64,000 nucleotides of DNA from positions 1-64,000 of the forward strand of contig JAKLJL010000013.1 in assembly GCA_023151185.1 (NCBI GenBank), in the 5' to 3' direction. The notes beneath the pieces were generated by a model that was not told the origin of the DNA, did no database searches, and was given only the letters and a program-made list of their open reading frames with translations. The position numbers and the translations under genes were made by a program. Each line of letters begins with the position of its first letter. Position 1 is the stretch's first letter. This document shows positions 39,810-50,275 of this stretch, one piece after another. Origin of the DNA: Bacteroidota bacterium. GTDB taxonomy: Bacteria > Bacteroidota > JABWAT01.

Positions 39810-40648
39810 TATTGAAAGTTACTTCCAGCCTCATCGTACCATATTTTTGATTTAGAATATTTTAAATTTATTGAATCCAACTCACCTGAGATTTTTAGGT
39901 TCCTAATAGCAACATCCAAGAATTCTTTAAGAAAATAATCTTCTGACCTTACCAAAAAACCAGCGTTCTGCCTACTTAGTACCATTTTTTCTAGTACCCG
40001 TACATTTGAATTATTTTCCGCAAACCGAACGGCAGTACCATAATCCACAATGGCTACATCCGCTCGTCCTGCTGCCACTTCCAGCATTCCCAAATTTGGG
40101 TCATTTGGCGGAAATTCAGAAATAATTGCCCCTTTCATGAATTTGGACACAAAATCAGCATCAAAGCCTCCTCTGCCAACTGCAACTCTTAGCCCACTTT
40201 TTTGCAAATCACTAATTGCGTTGATACTGTTATTTTCATTTGAAATTACAGGAACGACAGCAAAATCATATATCGGCTTTGAAAATAAGTACTCGAAGGC
40301 TCGACCCTCGGTCATAAATATCGGACCAATAACAACATCAACTTGGTTTGAAATTAAGGCAGAACCGAAAGTCTCCCAACTACTTGAAATGAATTCAATT
40401 CTTAGGTTGGTCCGTTTTCCAATTGCAGCAATAATATCTACCGAATGCCCGGTAGCAGTTTTCGTTCCCGCGTCATATAAGGATACAGGAGGAACTGACA
40501 AAACACCTACTTTTAAGGTAGTTATTTTATTTTTTCCAATCTTTTCCTCAACATTAGCTACTCTATTTATTATTATTAGCGAATAAATTGACATGCAAAT
40601 GGCAACAATGGCTATGACCATTTCATAAGTAATTGAGATTTTTTTCAT
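39809..40648 (-). CDS. ABC transporter substrate-binding protein (family 3), N-terminally membrane-anchored
   Basis: Hydrophobic N-terminus then LKVGVLSVPPVSLYDAGTKTATGHSVDIIAAIGKRTNLRIEFISSSWETFGSALISNQVDVVIGPIFMTEGRA. Confidence 0.88.
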   Translation of the reverse strand: MKKISITYEMVIAIVAICMSIYSLIIINRVANVEEKIGKNKITTLKVGVLSVPPVSLYDAGTKTATGHSVDIIAAIGKRTNLRIEFISSSWETFGSALISNQVDVVIGPIFMTEGRAFEYLFSKPIYDFAVVPVISNENNSINAISDLQKSGLRVAVGRGGFDADFVSKFMKGAIISEFPPNDPNLGMLEVAAGRADVAIVDYGTAVRFAENNSNVRVLEKMVLSRQNAGFLVRSEDYFLKEFLDVAIRNLKISGELDSINLKYSKSKIWYDEAGSNFQ

Positions 40649-41667
40649 ATCCTTCCTCCTTTTATTTTTTTCTTTTCGAAAATTCTTATATAAATGAGAA
40701 AATAAAATGAATTATTTGAATTATTTTATGGAACTCATTTTGTCCAAAACAAATGCAAGAATGTATATTTAATTCTGCACGACTCATTTAATCAACAAAA
40801 ATGACTTAAAAAAAACCGATTTTATACTCCACGATATCAAAATGAAGAATTTATTTATAATCCAATTTTTAAAGGGATCCAATCTTAAATTAACTTTAGA
40901 GTCCACTTTATTTTAAAGAAGATTACTAATATGCCGAGGCTGTATATCAAATAATTCAGATTCCACTTGGAAACATATGATATTCGACCGATTTAATGAG
41001 TTAAGCATTTTCCATTTATTTCTTCATACCGAGAAACAAAATTAGTACCAATGCTGTTTGAATAATTCGTTTGCCACTATCACCCAATGTTTAAAAAACA
41101 GAATAGGAATATTGGCAGTTGAGTGAATATTTTTTACCTTACTTCATTTACGGAGATGAGAATACCTGTAAATCACCTATTTAGAAAAACAAAGTAACTT
41201 GGCTTTTCGAAACTTCAATAACATTATAATACCCCACAACACCCAAAGAACTACCTATAAAAAAGGTTCTTTTATAAACTAATATCACTCCTTTTCATGG
41301 CAAATGCAATACAAAGCATTTTTTATAATCCAGAAAAAAGGATCATGGGTTTTTGTGCAATTTGACCTTAGAAGTCTCCACTTGGTGCCAATAGGTAATC
41401 GCAGAAGCTTTTAACTAAATGACCAATAGTTGTCATGCTGCGTACATTTATGTTTTTACCCATTCCACTTTCTATTTCAGATACAATTTTCTTCTTTCCC
41501 TCAGACTACCCTATTGAACTTTTTACAGAACCGGCTCCCTACCACCTTAAGGCGAAAGGAAACCCGGCCGGTTTACAGAGAGGTATTCAAACAGTCTCAT
41601 CTGCCGGCCGTTGGCATCTGACCGCCGGATACCGTACCTTTGCCACCGAACTTCACCCCTTTACCAA

Positions 41668-42144
41668 ATGTTATTTGAAATGATGGCAGAACCGGAAAAA
41701 ATCACCCGACGGGAATTACGTGTAAAAGTCATGCAGGCACTCTATGCCCATGAACTTTCCGGCGACCCGATTTCACACCTCAGAGAAACCATTCTGGCAG
41801 ACGTCAGGGAGGCAACGCCCGACTATGAATACGCCGCCCGGATGCTGAACGCTGTCATCACCCGGTCAGAAACCCTGACTCCCTGGGTGGAACGCCACCT
41901 GAAAAACTGGGACCTGGCCCGCATTGCCGTCATCGACATGGTCCTTCTGAAAATGGGAACTGCCGAGTTTCTTCACTTTCCGGAAATCCCGCCGAAAGTG
42001 ACCATCAATGAAATGCTTGACATCGCCCGGGCCTACTCTACCGATCAGAGCAATAAATTCATCAACGGTATTCTCGATGCCGTCCTCGACGATATGAAGA
42101 AACAGAAGGTTCTCGAAAAATCGGGCCGGGGCCTGATCGGATAG
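41668..42144 (+). CDS. nusB: Transcription antitermination factor NusB
   Basis: ITRRELRVKVMQALYAHELSG, WDLARIAVIDMVLLKMGTAEFLHFPEIPPKVTINEMLDIARAYSTDQSNKFINGILDAVL; ORF track starts at 41611, start at ATG 41668 or slightly later preferred. Confidence 0.92.
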   Translation: MLFEMMAEPEKITRRELRVKVMQALYAHELSGDPISHLRETILADVREATPDYEYAARMLNAVITRSETLTPWVERHLKNWDLARIAVIDMVLLKMGTAEFLHFPEIPPKVTINEMLDIARAYSTDQSNKFINGILDAVLDDMKKQKVLEKSGRGLIG

Positions 42145-42148
42145 CCGA

Positions 42149-42841
42149 ATGGTGCTGCCTTCCCTCCCTCAGAACAATACGTTTGCCATCGGCGATATTC
42201 ACGGCTGCCTGAAAACCCTGAAATCCCTGCTGATGAAACTGCCGCTGAACCAGGATTCTGTCCTGATTTTTCTGGGGGATTACATCGACCGGGGACCCGA
42301 TTCCAAAGGAGTTCTCGACTTCCTGATTGACTTTTCCACCCGTCAAAAATGTTATTTCCTGCTGGGAAACCATGAAGTCATGATGGCCGAAGCCCTGAAA
42401 TCCGGCAGTACCGAAAACTGGGAACTGAACGGGGCCCGGGCTACCCTGGCCAGTTACGTCACCCCCGGTGCTTCAACCTTTGACCTGCCGCATTCCCATG
42501 CTCTCTTTCTGGACCGGTGCGACTGGTTTATTGATTCACCCGGATTTTTCTTCGTTCATGCCGGTGCCAATCCGTACCGGACCCTGGCAGAGTCCGTCCG
42601 GATGGAGCAGTGGGAAGAATTTGTCTGGGAACGCAACCATCTGAAAGTCGAAAATCCGGTCTGGGAAAAACCGGTGGTCTGCGGTCATACGCCGCACAAG
42701 ACCCCGCTGATCCGGGAAAAACTGATGGTGATTGATACGGGATGTGTCTATACAACCTCTCAGAAATATTCGGGTTACGGCACCCTGACGGCCATCCAGC
42801 TTCCGTCGAGAAAAATTTACCAGGCAGCCTACTGTGAGTAA
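42149..42841 (+). CDS. Ser/Thr-type metallophosphatase
   Basis: FAIGDIHGCLKTLKSLL, LIFLGDYIDRGPDSKGVL, YFLLGNHEVMM. Confidence 0.88.
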   Translation: MVLPSLPQNNTFAIGDIHGCLKTLKSLLMKLPLNQDSVLIFLGDYIDRGPDSKGVLDFLIDFSTRQKCYFLLGNHEVMMAEALKSGSTENWELNGARATLASYVTPGASTFDLPHSHALFLDRCDWFIDSPGFFFVHAGANPYRTLAESVRMEQWEEFVWERNHLKVENPVWEKPVVCGHTPHKTPLIREKLMVIDTGCVYTTSQKYSGYGTLTAIQLPSRKIYQAAYCE

Positions 42842-44132
42842 CCGGCCGCTTCCCGCCAGAAAAGAGATTTTATCCTGGGCCCTGTACGACTGGGCCAACA
42901 GTGCCTTTGCCACAACGGTCATAGCCGGATTTTTCCCGATTTTCTTTAAGGACTTCTGGAGCAGGGATCACCCCGTCGAACAATCGACCTTCTGGCTGGG
43001 TGTAGCCTTATCCTCTGCCGGGATCATCGTTGCCATTCTGTCACCGCTGCTCGGGGCTTTTTCTGATCTGGGCGCCCGCAAGAAGCTGTACCTTTCGGGG
43101 TTTGCCGGACTTGGAATCGTCATGACGGGCGGACTTTTCTTTCTGGATGCCGGAAACTGGCCGATGGCGGCTTTAATGTACACCCTGGCCATGGTGGGGT
43201 TCCTTTCCTCGAATGTGTTTTACGACTCGCTGATTACCAGCGTCAGCACCGATCAGACCGTTGACTTGGTTTCCAGTCAGGGTTACGGACTTGGGTACAT
43301 CGGCGGCGGAATTCTCTTTCTGCTGAATGTGCTCATGGTTCAGCAGCCTGGCTGGTTCGGACTTGAATCGGCCTCTGAAGCAGTCAGATGGTCGTTTCTT
43401 TCAGTCGCGGTCTGGTGGCTGATCTTTTCCCTTCCGCTGATTCTGGTGGTGAAGGAACCGGCACCGCCCCAGCGACTGAAAAGCCGGGAAGTCATCCGGT
43501 CCGGGACAGCAGAATTTCTTCACTCCCTCCGGTCCATTTTCCGTAATCGGCAGATTGCCCTGTTCCTGCTGGCATACTGGCTTTATATTGACGGGGTGGA
43601 TACGGTCATTGCCATGGCAGTGGACTTCGGCAAATCGATCGGGATTCCCAACAGTGACCTGATTACGGCCCTGCTGATCGTGCAGTTTGTCGGCTTCCCC
43701 TTTGCCCTGCTGACGGGCTGGCTGGGGCAGAAATTCGGCGCCAAACCGATGATTCTGATCTGCATTGCAGCCTATTTCCTCATTACCCTGTTCGGAAGCC
43801 GCCTCGACAACCATCCGGTGGATATCGGCGGGATAGCGGTGAGCAAGTTTTATCTGCTTGCCGGTGCCGTTGCCATGGTTCAGGGCGGAATTCAATCTCT
43901 CAGCCGGAGCTTTTTTGCCCGGATCGTTCCGCCGGATCAGTCGGGGGAATATTTCGGATTTTACAACATGATGGGGAAATTTGCCACCATTCTCGGTCCG
44001 ATGCTGGTAGGAACTGTCACGATTTTGACAGGGGATGCCGGAACCGGAATCCTCAGCATTTCGGTTCTGTTCATTGTCGGCGGCCTGATTTTACTGAAAG
44101 TCCGGCTTTCCCGAACGGAGGTTCCCCGATGA
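42834..44132 (+). CDS. MFS transporter, UMF1/Atg22-like family
   Basis: EILSWALYDWANSAFATTVIAGFFPIFF...; GGIQSLSRSFFARIVPPDQSGEYFGFYNMMGKFATILGPML. Confidence 0.87.
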   Translation: MSNRPLPARKEILSWALYDWANSAFATTVIAGFFPIFFKDFWSRDHPVEQSTFWLGVALSSAGIIVAILSPLLGAFSDLGARKKLYLSGFAGLGIVMTGGLFFLDAGNWPMAALMYTLAMVGFLSSNVFYDSLITSVSTDQTVDLVSSQGYGLGYIGGGILFLLNVLMVQQPGWFGLESASEAVRWSFLSVAVWWLIFSLPLILVVKEPAPPQRLKSREVIRSGTAEFLHSLRSIFRNRQIALFLLAYWLYIDGVDTVIAMAVDFGKSIGIPNSDLITALLIVQFVGFPFALLTGWLGQKFGAKPMILICIAAYFLITLFGSRLDNHPVDIGGIAVSKFYLLAGAVAMVQGGIQSLSRSFFARIVPPDQSGEYFGFYNMMGKFATILGPMLVGTVTILTGDAGTGILSISVLFIVGGLILLKVRLSRTEVPR

Positions 44133-44692
44133 CCCGGTTGATCCTGATTTTTCTGTTTATGCCGCTTTTGGCTTTTTCTCAGCCCTGCCCGGGAAGTCAA
44201 TCCGGATTTTTCTGGGGACTTGCAGCCGGTCCGTCTGTGTATTCAGTAACAGCCACCGGCCTTGCCGGACAGGACGGACTCAGTTTCACCCTTCCGAATC
44301 TGAAAGCAGGGTATTTTCTGACGGAGGCGACAGCCCTGGCAGTGATCATTCCCGGAACGGTTTATCCCTACCGGGGACCGGGCCGAAGCCGGGACCGGAT
44401 TTTTGAAGGCGTGATTCCAGCAGTTCACCACCAGGTTCGACCGGACGTCTGGGTGCAGGCAGGTGCGGGACTTTCTCTGGACGCCATGACGTTTTATGAT
44501 ACCCGGAGCCGGGAAGAAATCCGGATTTATACCGGACCGTCCTGGCTGGCTGCTGCCGGACTGGATATCGGGCACTGGCGGTCAGCTACGGTGGATCTTC
44601 AGGTGCGGTACCATGGCGGAATGTCCCGCATTCCCGGTGGCACCCGCCACCTTCATACTCTGGATCTGATGGCCGGACTGACCTGGTACTGA
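44129..44692 (+). CDS. Secreted protein of unknown function
   Basis: N-terminal signal peptide MTRLILIFLFMPLLAFSQP; overlaps MFS gene stop. Confidence 0.55.
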   Translation: MTRLILIFLFMPLLAFSQPCPGSQSGFFWGLAAGPSVYSVTATGLAGQDGLSFTLPNLKAGYFLTEATALAVIIPGTVYPYRGPGRSRDRIFEGVIPAVHHQVRPDVWVQAGAGLSLDAMTFYDTRSREEIRIYTGPSWLAAAGLDIGHWRSATVDLQVRYHGGMSRIPGGTRHLHTLDLMAGLTWY

Positions 44693-44749
44693 GTCCGGAA
44701 TTCCTTTCGCCGGATAAATTGGTTATTTTTACCTGAAATTACTTTTACT

Positions 44750-45151
44750 ATGGCAAAACTCAAGTGGGCGCTAAGCTCAAAAATTCAGAAAGCAATCGTC
44801 ACGGAAGCCAATCTGGCTTATGTGGGCAGCATTACCATTGATGAAGATCTGATCGAGAAATCCGGATTATGGCCGGGAGAACGGGTCCTGGTGGTCAGCA
44901 ACACGTCGGGATCCCGTCTGGAAACCTATGTGATCAAAGGCGCCCGCGGGTCGGGTGCCATTCACATGAACGGCGCTGCAGCCCATCTCATCAAACGGGG
45001 CGAGGAACTGATTATCATGGGCTTTACCCTCACCGATGAGCCCATCACCCCGAAAAATGTTCTGGTCGATCCGCATAACCGGTTTGTCCGGTTTGTAACC
45101 GAAGAAGAGAAGATGATTCTTTCCGACCCGTTCAGTGACCGGGAAGGGTGA
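44750..45151 (+). CDS. panD: Aspartate 1-decarboxylase
   Basis: [70 protein letters not shown]. Confidence 0.92.
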   Translation: MAKLKWALSSKIQKAIVTEANLAYVGSITIDEDLIEKSGLWPGERVLVVSNTSGSRLETYVIKGARGSGAIHMNGAAAHLIKRGEELIIMGFTLTDEPITPKNVLVDPHNRFVRFVTEEEKMILSDPFSDREG

Positions 45152-45464
45152 CCGGCGTAAAGAAGCAGGATACTTCACCGGTATGGCAGGCTGATCCGCC
45201 GGTTTGGTCCACCCGGGCCAGCAGGGTATCCGAGTCACAATCCATCCAGAGACTTTTCACTTTCTGAATATGCCCCGAGGTTTCTCCTTTGTGCCAGAGT
45301 TCCTGTCGTGACCGGGAATAGTACCACATTTCTCTGGTTTCGAGGGTTTTCTGCCAGGATTCCTCATTCATATACCCCACCATGAGCACCTGGCCGGTCC
45401 GGTCATCCTGAACCACAACCGGCAGGTGACCGTCGGAGTTTAATTTCAGATCAGACCAGTTCAT
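45132..45464 (-). CDS. hisI: Phosphoribosyl-AMP cyclohydrolase
   Basis: [73 protein letters not shown]; internal start MNWSDLKL at 45464 preferred. Confidence 0.92.
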   Translation of the reverse strand: MNWSDLKLNSDGHLPVVVQDDRTGQVLMVGYMNEESWQKTLETREMWYYSRSRQELWHKGETSGHIQKVKSLWMDCDSDTLLARVDQTGGSACHTGEVSCFFTPVTLPGH

Positions 45465-46227
45465 GCGTGACCTTCCGGATGGGAATTCCCCGGGATGCCA
45501 GGTAAGATTTTGCACCGGCAATGGTCAGTTCCCGGTAATGGAAAATCGAAGCCGCCAGAACCGCATCGGCTAAACCGAGGGTAAAGGCATCATATAAATG
45601 CTCCAGCGTTCCGGCCCCGCCACTGGCGATTACCGGCACTTTCACCCGGGACGAGATTTCCCGCAGAAGCGCCGTATCAAATCCGGCTTTGCTGCCGTCA
45701 CGGTCCATCGAGGTCACCAGCAGTTCACCGGCTCCTTTTTCAACACCGGCGACGGCCCATTCTACTGCATCCAGCCCGGCCGGCTTTCTGCCGCCATGGG
45801 TAAACACTTCCCAGGACCCGCCTGCCGTCTGTTTGGCATCAATCGCCAGAACAATACACTGCGAGCCGAATTTTTCTGCTCCTTCCGAAATCAGATCCGG
45901 ATTCTGAATGGCACTGGAATTGACCGAGATTTTATCGGCACCCCGGTCGAGCATGGCTTTCATATCGGCCACCGACCGGATTCCTCCGCCAACCGTGAAG
46001 GGAATAAACACCGATTCTGCCGTTTTTTCAATAACATCGTAAATGGATCTGCGGTTATCTGACGTGGCGGTGATATCCAGAAAAACCAGTTCATCGGCAC
46101 CGGACTGATTGTAAAACCGGGCCTGCTCAACCGGATCTCCGGCATCCTGCAGATTGACAAAACTGACGCCTTTGACCACCCGGCCGTCATGGACATCCAG
46201 ACAGGGAATAATCCGCCGGGTCAGCAT
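45451..46227 (-). CDS. hisF: Imidazole glycerol phosphate synthase cyclase subunit
   Basis: [54 protein letters not shown]. Confidence 0.95.
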   Translation of the reverse strand: MLTRRIIPCLDVHDGRVVKGVSFVNLQDAGDPVEQARFYNQSGADELVFLDITATSDNRRSIYDVIEKTAESVFIPFTVGGGIRSVADMKAMLDRGADKISVNSSAIQNPDLISEGAEKFGSQCIVLAIDAKQTAGGSWEVFTHGGRKPAGLDAVEWAVAGVEKGAGELLVTSMDRDGSKAGFDTALLREISSRVKVPVIASGGAGTLEHLYDAFTLGLADAVLAASIFHYRELTIAGAKSYLASRGIPIRKVTHELV

Positions 46228-47027
46228 ACGGCTCCGGGCTTTTTCCGGAAATCATGTTCGGTGAACACTTTGATTTCCTTTTCCACTTCCAGGCCTTTTT
46301 CACATTCCCGCCAGAGAACCTGACAGGGGAACCGGTTTTCGTACAGCGCCTTCCCGACGATGACCGAATCTACCCCAAACGGTTCCAGTTCCTTAAGGGC
46401 AATCAGGTCACGGAACCCGGAAACACCGCCGGATGCCGTAATTTTAATTCCGGATTGCACCGCAAGGTTTTTGGTTGCATCCAGATTGGGGCCCTGAAGC
46501 ATCCCATCTTTGGAAATATCGGTGAAAATAATCCGTTGAAGTCCGTACTCTTTCATCTGCAGGGCCAGATCGACCGCATCAAGCGGAGACGTTTCCGTCC
46601 AGCCCTTAATCGCCACTTTCCCGTTCGAGGCATCGATTCCGACGATAATCGCCCGGGGTCCGAATTCATCAATCGCCTGGCGGACGAGGTCAGGATTCTT
46701 GACTGCAGCCGTTCCGATAATCACCCGGCAAACCCCGATTTCCAGATACGACCGGATGTCGTCCAGCGTCCGGATTCCCCCGCCGATCTGAACGGGAATA
46801 TCCACACTGTTCACAATTTTTTTGATAACCTCAAGATTGGCCCGGTTCCCTGAAAGAGCGCCGTCCAGATCAACCAGGTGAAGAATTTTCGCATTTTCAA
46901 TCCGCCAGAGCTGGGCAGTTTTAACCGGATCAGGAAAATAGACGGTTTCATCTTCGAACCGGCCCTGCTGCAGCCGCACACACTGTCCGCCTTTGATATC
47001 AATTGCAGGAATGACCAGCATCATCAC
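46221..47027 (-). CDS. hisA: ProFAR isomerase (phosphoribosylformimino-5-aminoimidazole carboxamide ribotide isomerase)
   Basis: [37 protein letters not shown]. Confidence 0.93.
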   Translation of the reverse strand: MMMLVIPAIDIKGGQCVRLQQGRFEDETVYFPDPVKTAQLWRIENAKILHLVDLDGALSGNRANLEVIKKIVNSVDIPVQIGGGIRTLDDIRSYLEIGVCRVIIGTAAVKNPDLVRQAIDEFGPRAIIVGIDASNGKVAIKGWTETSPLDAVDLALQMKEYGLQRIIFTDISKDGMLQGPNLDATKNLAVQSGIKITASGGVSGFRDLIALKELEPFGVDSVIVGKALYENRFPCQVLWRECEKGLEVEKEIKVFTEHDFRKKPGAVC

Positions 47028-47623
47028 AACTCTCCGAAATTTTTTAACAGCGTCAGACCGGTGGTCTGGCTTTTTTCGGGATGAAACTGCATCCCGACTA
47101 CATTTCCGTTCCGCATGACCGAGGAAAACCGGCCGAAGTAATCTGTTTCAGCCAGAGTCTGCTTCCCTGACGGTGCATAGTAACTGTGTACAAAGTAAAC
47201 GTAATCGCCTTCCTGAACATTCCGGAACAGCGGATCGGCTGTGACCGGCAGCAACTGGTTCCAGCCCATGTGGGGAATTTTCGGAAGGTCTTTAAAGGCC
47301 GTGATCCGGGTATCCAGCAATCCTAGGCCCGGGTAGTACCCAAATTCTTCACTGCCGGCGGCGAGAAGCTGCATCCCAAGGCAGATACCCAGCAACGGGC
47401 GGTTTCTGGCGGCATGGTCTCTGAGCAGATTGGTAACCCCCAGCGATTCGAGTTTCTTCATCGCCGGCTGAAAAGCCCCGACTCCCGGCAGTAAAATCCG
47501 GTCTGACCGGCTGATCACCTGCGGATCTCCCGAAAATGTGACCGAGAAACCAACGGTTTCGAGGGCCTTGATGGCACTGCGGATGTTGCCGATTCCGTAA
47601 TCAATAACGGTTATGGATTTCAT
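47024..47623 (-). CDS. hisH: Imidazole glycerol phosphate synthase glutaminase subunit
   Basis: VIDYGIGNIRSAIKALE, LPGVGAFQPAMKKL, LGICLGMQLLA, GMQFHPEKSQ. Confidence 0.94.
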   Translation of the reverse strand: MKSITVIDYGIGNIRSAIKALETVGFSVTFSGDPQVISRSDRILLPGVGAFQPAMKKLESLGVTNLLRDHAARNRPLLGICLGMQLLAAGSEEFGYYPGLGLLDTRITAFKDLPKIPHMGWNQLLPVTADPLFRNVQEGDYVYFVHSYYAPSGKQTLAETDYFGRFSSVMRNGNVVGMQFHPEKSQTTGLTLLKNFGEL

Positions 47624-47791
47624 TTTCTTCCGATAAAAGCGGTTACAAAGGTAACGGTCCCCTCAGACAATCTCAAACCGGGTGTGGCTGCGGGTAGTAA
47701 CCGGGTTGCCCGTTGACTTAAAAGGTCCTGGCGGAAACCTGACCGGGCTGCATCCGTAGACTCTGGTTTACTTTTACCGAAAGGGTGCGCA

Positions 47792-48658
47792 ATGGTCCGT
47801 TTTCTGCTGGTTTTGCTGATTTTACTTCCGGTTCAGGCATCGTTTGCCGCCGGTCCGTCTCTCGAAAAGGGAATCAAACTGATCGAAAGCAAAGATTTTA
47901 AAGGGGCAATTTTATTTTTCGGACAGCGGGTGAAGGAAAATCCGGACGATCCCGACGCCTCTTATTACCTCGGCCGGGCGTATCTGGGAACCGGCGATTA
48001 TGAAACGGCTATCGACTACCTGGAGCAGGCCGTTGACCTGAAGGAATCGGTTGCCGATTATCATTTCTGGCTGGGACAGGCTTTGGGTGCCAAGGCCCAG
48101 CAGGTCAATCCGGTCCGGCAGGCGTTGCTGGCAGGTGATATCCGGGATGAGTTTGAGGAAGCCGTGAAACTGAATCCGAATCATATTCCGGCCCTGAACG
48201 GACTCGTCATGTTTCACCTGATGGCCCCCGGGGTCATGGGCGGCGACAAGGACAAGGCCCTTCAGTATGCCGGCACCATTAAAAAGCTGGATGAGAGGAA
48301 GGGCACCTTACTTCTGTGCCAGGTGTATGCCAAACTGGGCCGGATCCGGGAAGCTGATGCAGAATATAAAAAGGCAGAAGCCGCCTTCCAGGACGGCACG
48401 GACAATCCGGGATTTTTTAATGTGTACGGGTACTATCTGCTCGAACAGAAACGCCCGGCAGAGGCGGTCATTCAGTTTGAACGGCAAGCCCGGCTGGCAC
48501 CGAAAGACGCCAATTCCTGGGACAGTCTGGGGGATGGCTATCTGGCACTGGGTAAAAAGAAGGATGCACTCGAGGCTTTTGAAAAGGCCCTTCAGATCAA
48601 TCCCGGATTTAAAGCTTCGAAGGAAAAAGCCGAAAAACTGCGGAAGGAAGTCAAGTAA
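47792..48658 (+). CDS. TPR-repeat secreted protein
   Basis: Signal peptide; repeated TPR pattern (DASYYLGRAYLGTGDYETAIDYLEQAVDL, NSWDSLGDGYLALGKKKDALEAFEKALQINP). Confidence 0.85.
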   Translation: MVRFLLVLLILLPVQASFAAGPSLEKGIKLIESKDFKGAILFFGQRVKENPDDPDASYYLGRAYLGTGDYETAIDYLEQAVDLKESVADYHFWLGQALGAKAQQVNPVRQALLAGDIRDEFEEAVKLNPNHIPALNGLVMFHLMAPGVMGGDKDKALQYAGTIKKLDERKGTLLLCQVYAKLGRIREADAEYKKAEAAFQDGTDNPGFFNVYGYYLLEQKRPAEAVIQFERQARLAPKDANSWDSLGDGYLALGKKKDALEAFEKALQINPGFKASKEKAEKLRKEVK

Positions 48659-48823
48659 GGAAGCCGGATAGTACCCGGTGGCGGGCTGCAGAGGCCGGCC
48701 CCGGTTTTGAAGAAGGGGTGACTTTGGTGCAGTTCTGTAACTGGAGACCCCCTGTCCGGGCAAGCAGATGAAAGGATCCGGAAAGGTGGACTTCACCCGT
48801 CGGCTCAATTGGGGGTAAGACCG

Positions 48824-49225
48824 TCAGCGATCAGGTTGATTCTTTCCCGGGTGGGTGAACAAAACATACCCAAATCCGGCAGCAAACAGCACATAAAGAA
48901 AGGCGAGGCCCGCCAGGACAACTGAAGGGAGATTTCCGCTGACGAGAGATTTCAGGAGTGCAAGGCTGCCAATCAAAAAATGAGCAAAATTCCCAAGGCT
49001 TAGCGGTCTTGAGTAAATCCCCCCGATCAGGCTGCTTTTAGCCGTCCAGTTTGTCAGTGCGAGGCCAAAATAAACCGCACCGGTCAGTTGAAGCATCAGG
49101 ATGAGCAGTCTGGTGGATGTCTGCCCCAGGGCCGCCAGAATTTCTTCGGGAATAAAACTGAAGGCGATCCCGAGACACCCCATAAAAACGGCACTGCCCG
49201 TCATCAGTAATTTGGTATTCATCAT
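48824..49225 (-). CDS. Small integral membrane protein of unknown function
   Basis: Four hydrophobic segments; no family recognised. Confidence 0.55.
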   Translation of the reverse strand: MMNTKLLMTGSAVFMGCLGIAFSFIPEEILAALGQTSTRLLILMLQLTGAVYFGLALTNWTAKSSLIGGIYSRPLSLGNFAHFLIGSLALLKSLVSGNLPSVVLAGLAFLYVLFAAGFGYVLFTHPGKNQPDR

Positions 49226-49441
49226 TTTAATTTTCCTTCTCCGGTTTTTCTGTACCCGGTCTGATCCGCCTGCAGGGCAGGGACGTCTTTCTTAAACTGA
49301 GTCGCCTTTGTGTTCGTTGAACTAAAAGCCCTGCTTCACCCGGTAAGTTTGTCTTTTTGCCGGGTCGGGATATTGAGATACTTTATGGAAAACTCTCAAA
49401 ACCCACTGAAACCGCTATATTTTATACCCGTTGTTAGGGCA

Positions 49442-50068
49442 TTATTTTTTAAATCTGATCCTTTTAAGTCTCACATTCTCAACATAATTCTTATCTGCCA
49501 AATTAAGTGTATCCTGTGTTTTTATCTCCTGAAAGCAGTTATTGTTAATTTCAAAGGTCCAGATTGTTGGATAATCCATTTTGTTGTTTTTTGTAAATCC
49601 AAGAATATAAACGAAATCAGTTTTAACCCAATAAGCTTCTTCTGGTCTGCAATCAGTTCCGCCAAGTAATAGCCTGATCCTTCTTTTTCCTTTTATATCA
49701 ATCAAGGCAGTTTCAGTATCCACTTCGCTGCCATTTGAAGTTAATTGTCCAAGGGAGTCCTTCTCAAGCATTAGTGAATACCTGTCTAAATCAATGAAAT
49801 AAGAAGAATCAGGTGAAAAGACAAAAAAATCAGTAAATAGATTACTTGTGTCGGATAAATACTCATATTCAAATGAAATTGCGTTTCTCCCGGTCTTTGG
49901 TAGTGAATCACGAAACGATTCCAATTTTAAGTCATAATAATTTAACCATCTCTCAAGTCTGTTTTTATTTGACTGATTCTCCTGCCTGTCAGAAAATTCA
50001 GTTTTAATATCCCGATTCCCACATGATATCAGGAGAGTAATCAAGCTAACTGTCAGTATGAATCTCAT
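49442..50068 (-). CDS. Lipoprotein of unknown function (cassette 3)
   Basis: MRFILTVSLITLLISCGN lipobox; lies between attC-like element 2 and half-element at 49433. Confidence 0.6.
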   Translation of the reverse strand: MRFILTVSLITLLISCGNRDIKTEFSDRQENQSNKNRLERWLNYYDLKLESFRDSLPKTGRNAISFEYEYLSDTSNLFTDFFVFSPDSSYFIDLDRYSLMLEKDSLGQLTSNGSEVDTETALIDIKGKRRIRLLLGGTDCRPEEAYWVKTDFVYILGFTKNNKMDYPTIWTFEINNNCFQEIKTQDTLNLADKNYVENVRLKRIRFKK

Positions 50069-50090
50069 GTAACGTATTTTTTAAAATGAA

Positions 50091-50225
50091 CCATAACGTT
50101 TTGCGGCTTGGCGTAGTGGCGGATTTTTAGCACAAAAGTTCAATCGGAGAACTGCACTTGAACCTACCATAAAACTGTCATACGAAGCACTGCACCCGCC
50201 ATTACGCCAAACCGCTGTTGGTGGC
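50091..50225 (-). repeat. attC-like hairpin element, copy 2 (3' of HAD/PRTase/DprA cassette)
   Basis: Top strand CCATAACGTTTTGCGGCTTGGCGTAGTGGCGG...CCGCCATTACGCCAAACCGCTGTTGGTGGC; arms GCGGCTTGGCGTAGTGGCGG/CCGCCATTACGCCAAACCGC pair with few mismatches; homologous to 52692-52827. Confidence 0.75.
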
Positions 50226-50275
50226 TGGTGTTCTTGTTGTCCGCAATTTATTTTAGTTATCAATTTCTGTTTTTG

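Noticed and set aside
41435-41683. 82-aa ORF (MLRTFMFLPIPLS...) before nusB
   Set aside because: Overlaps the nusB start region, no recognisable family; not supported enough to call.
48659-48823. SRP RNA, tmRNA, RNase P RNA or cobalamin riboswitch
   Set aside because: None of the diagnostic conserved motifs could be identified by eye.
50091-50225. Insertion-sequence terminal inverted repeats bounding the HAD/PRTase/DprA block
   Set aside because: The two elements are in direct orientation and each is itself a hairpin; no transposase between them. Cassette/attC model fits better.
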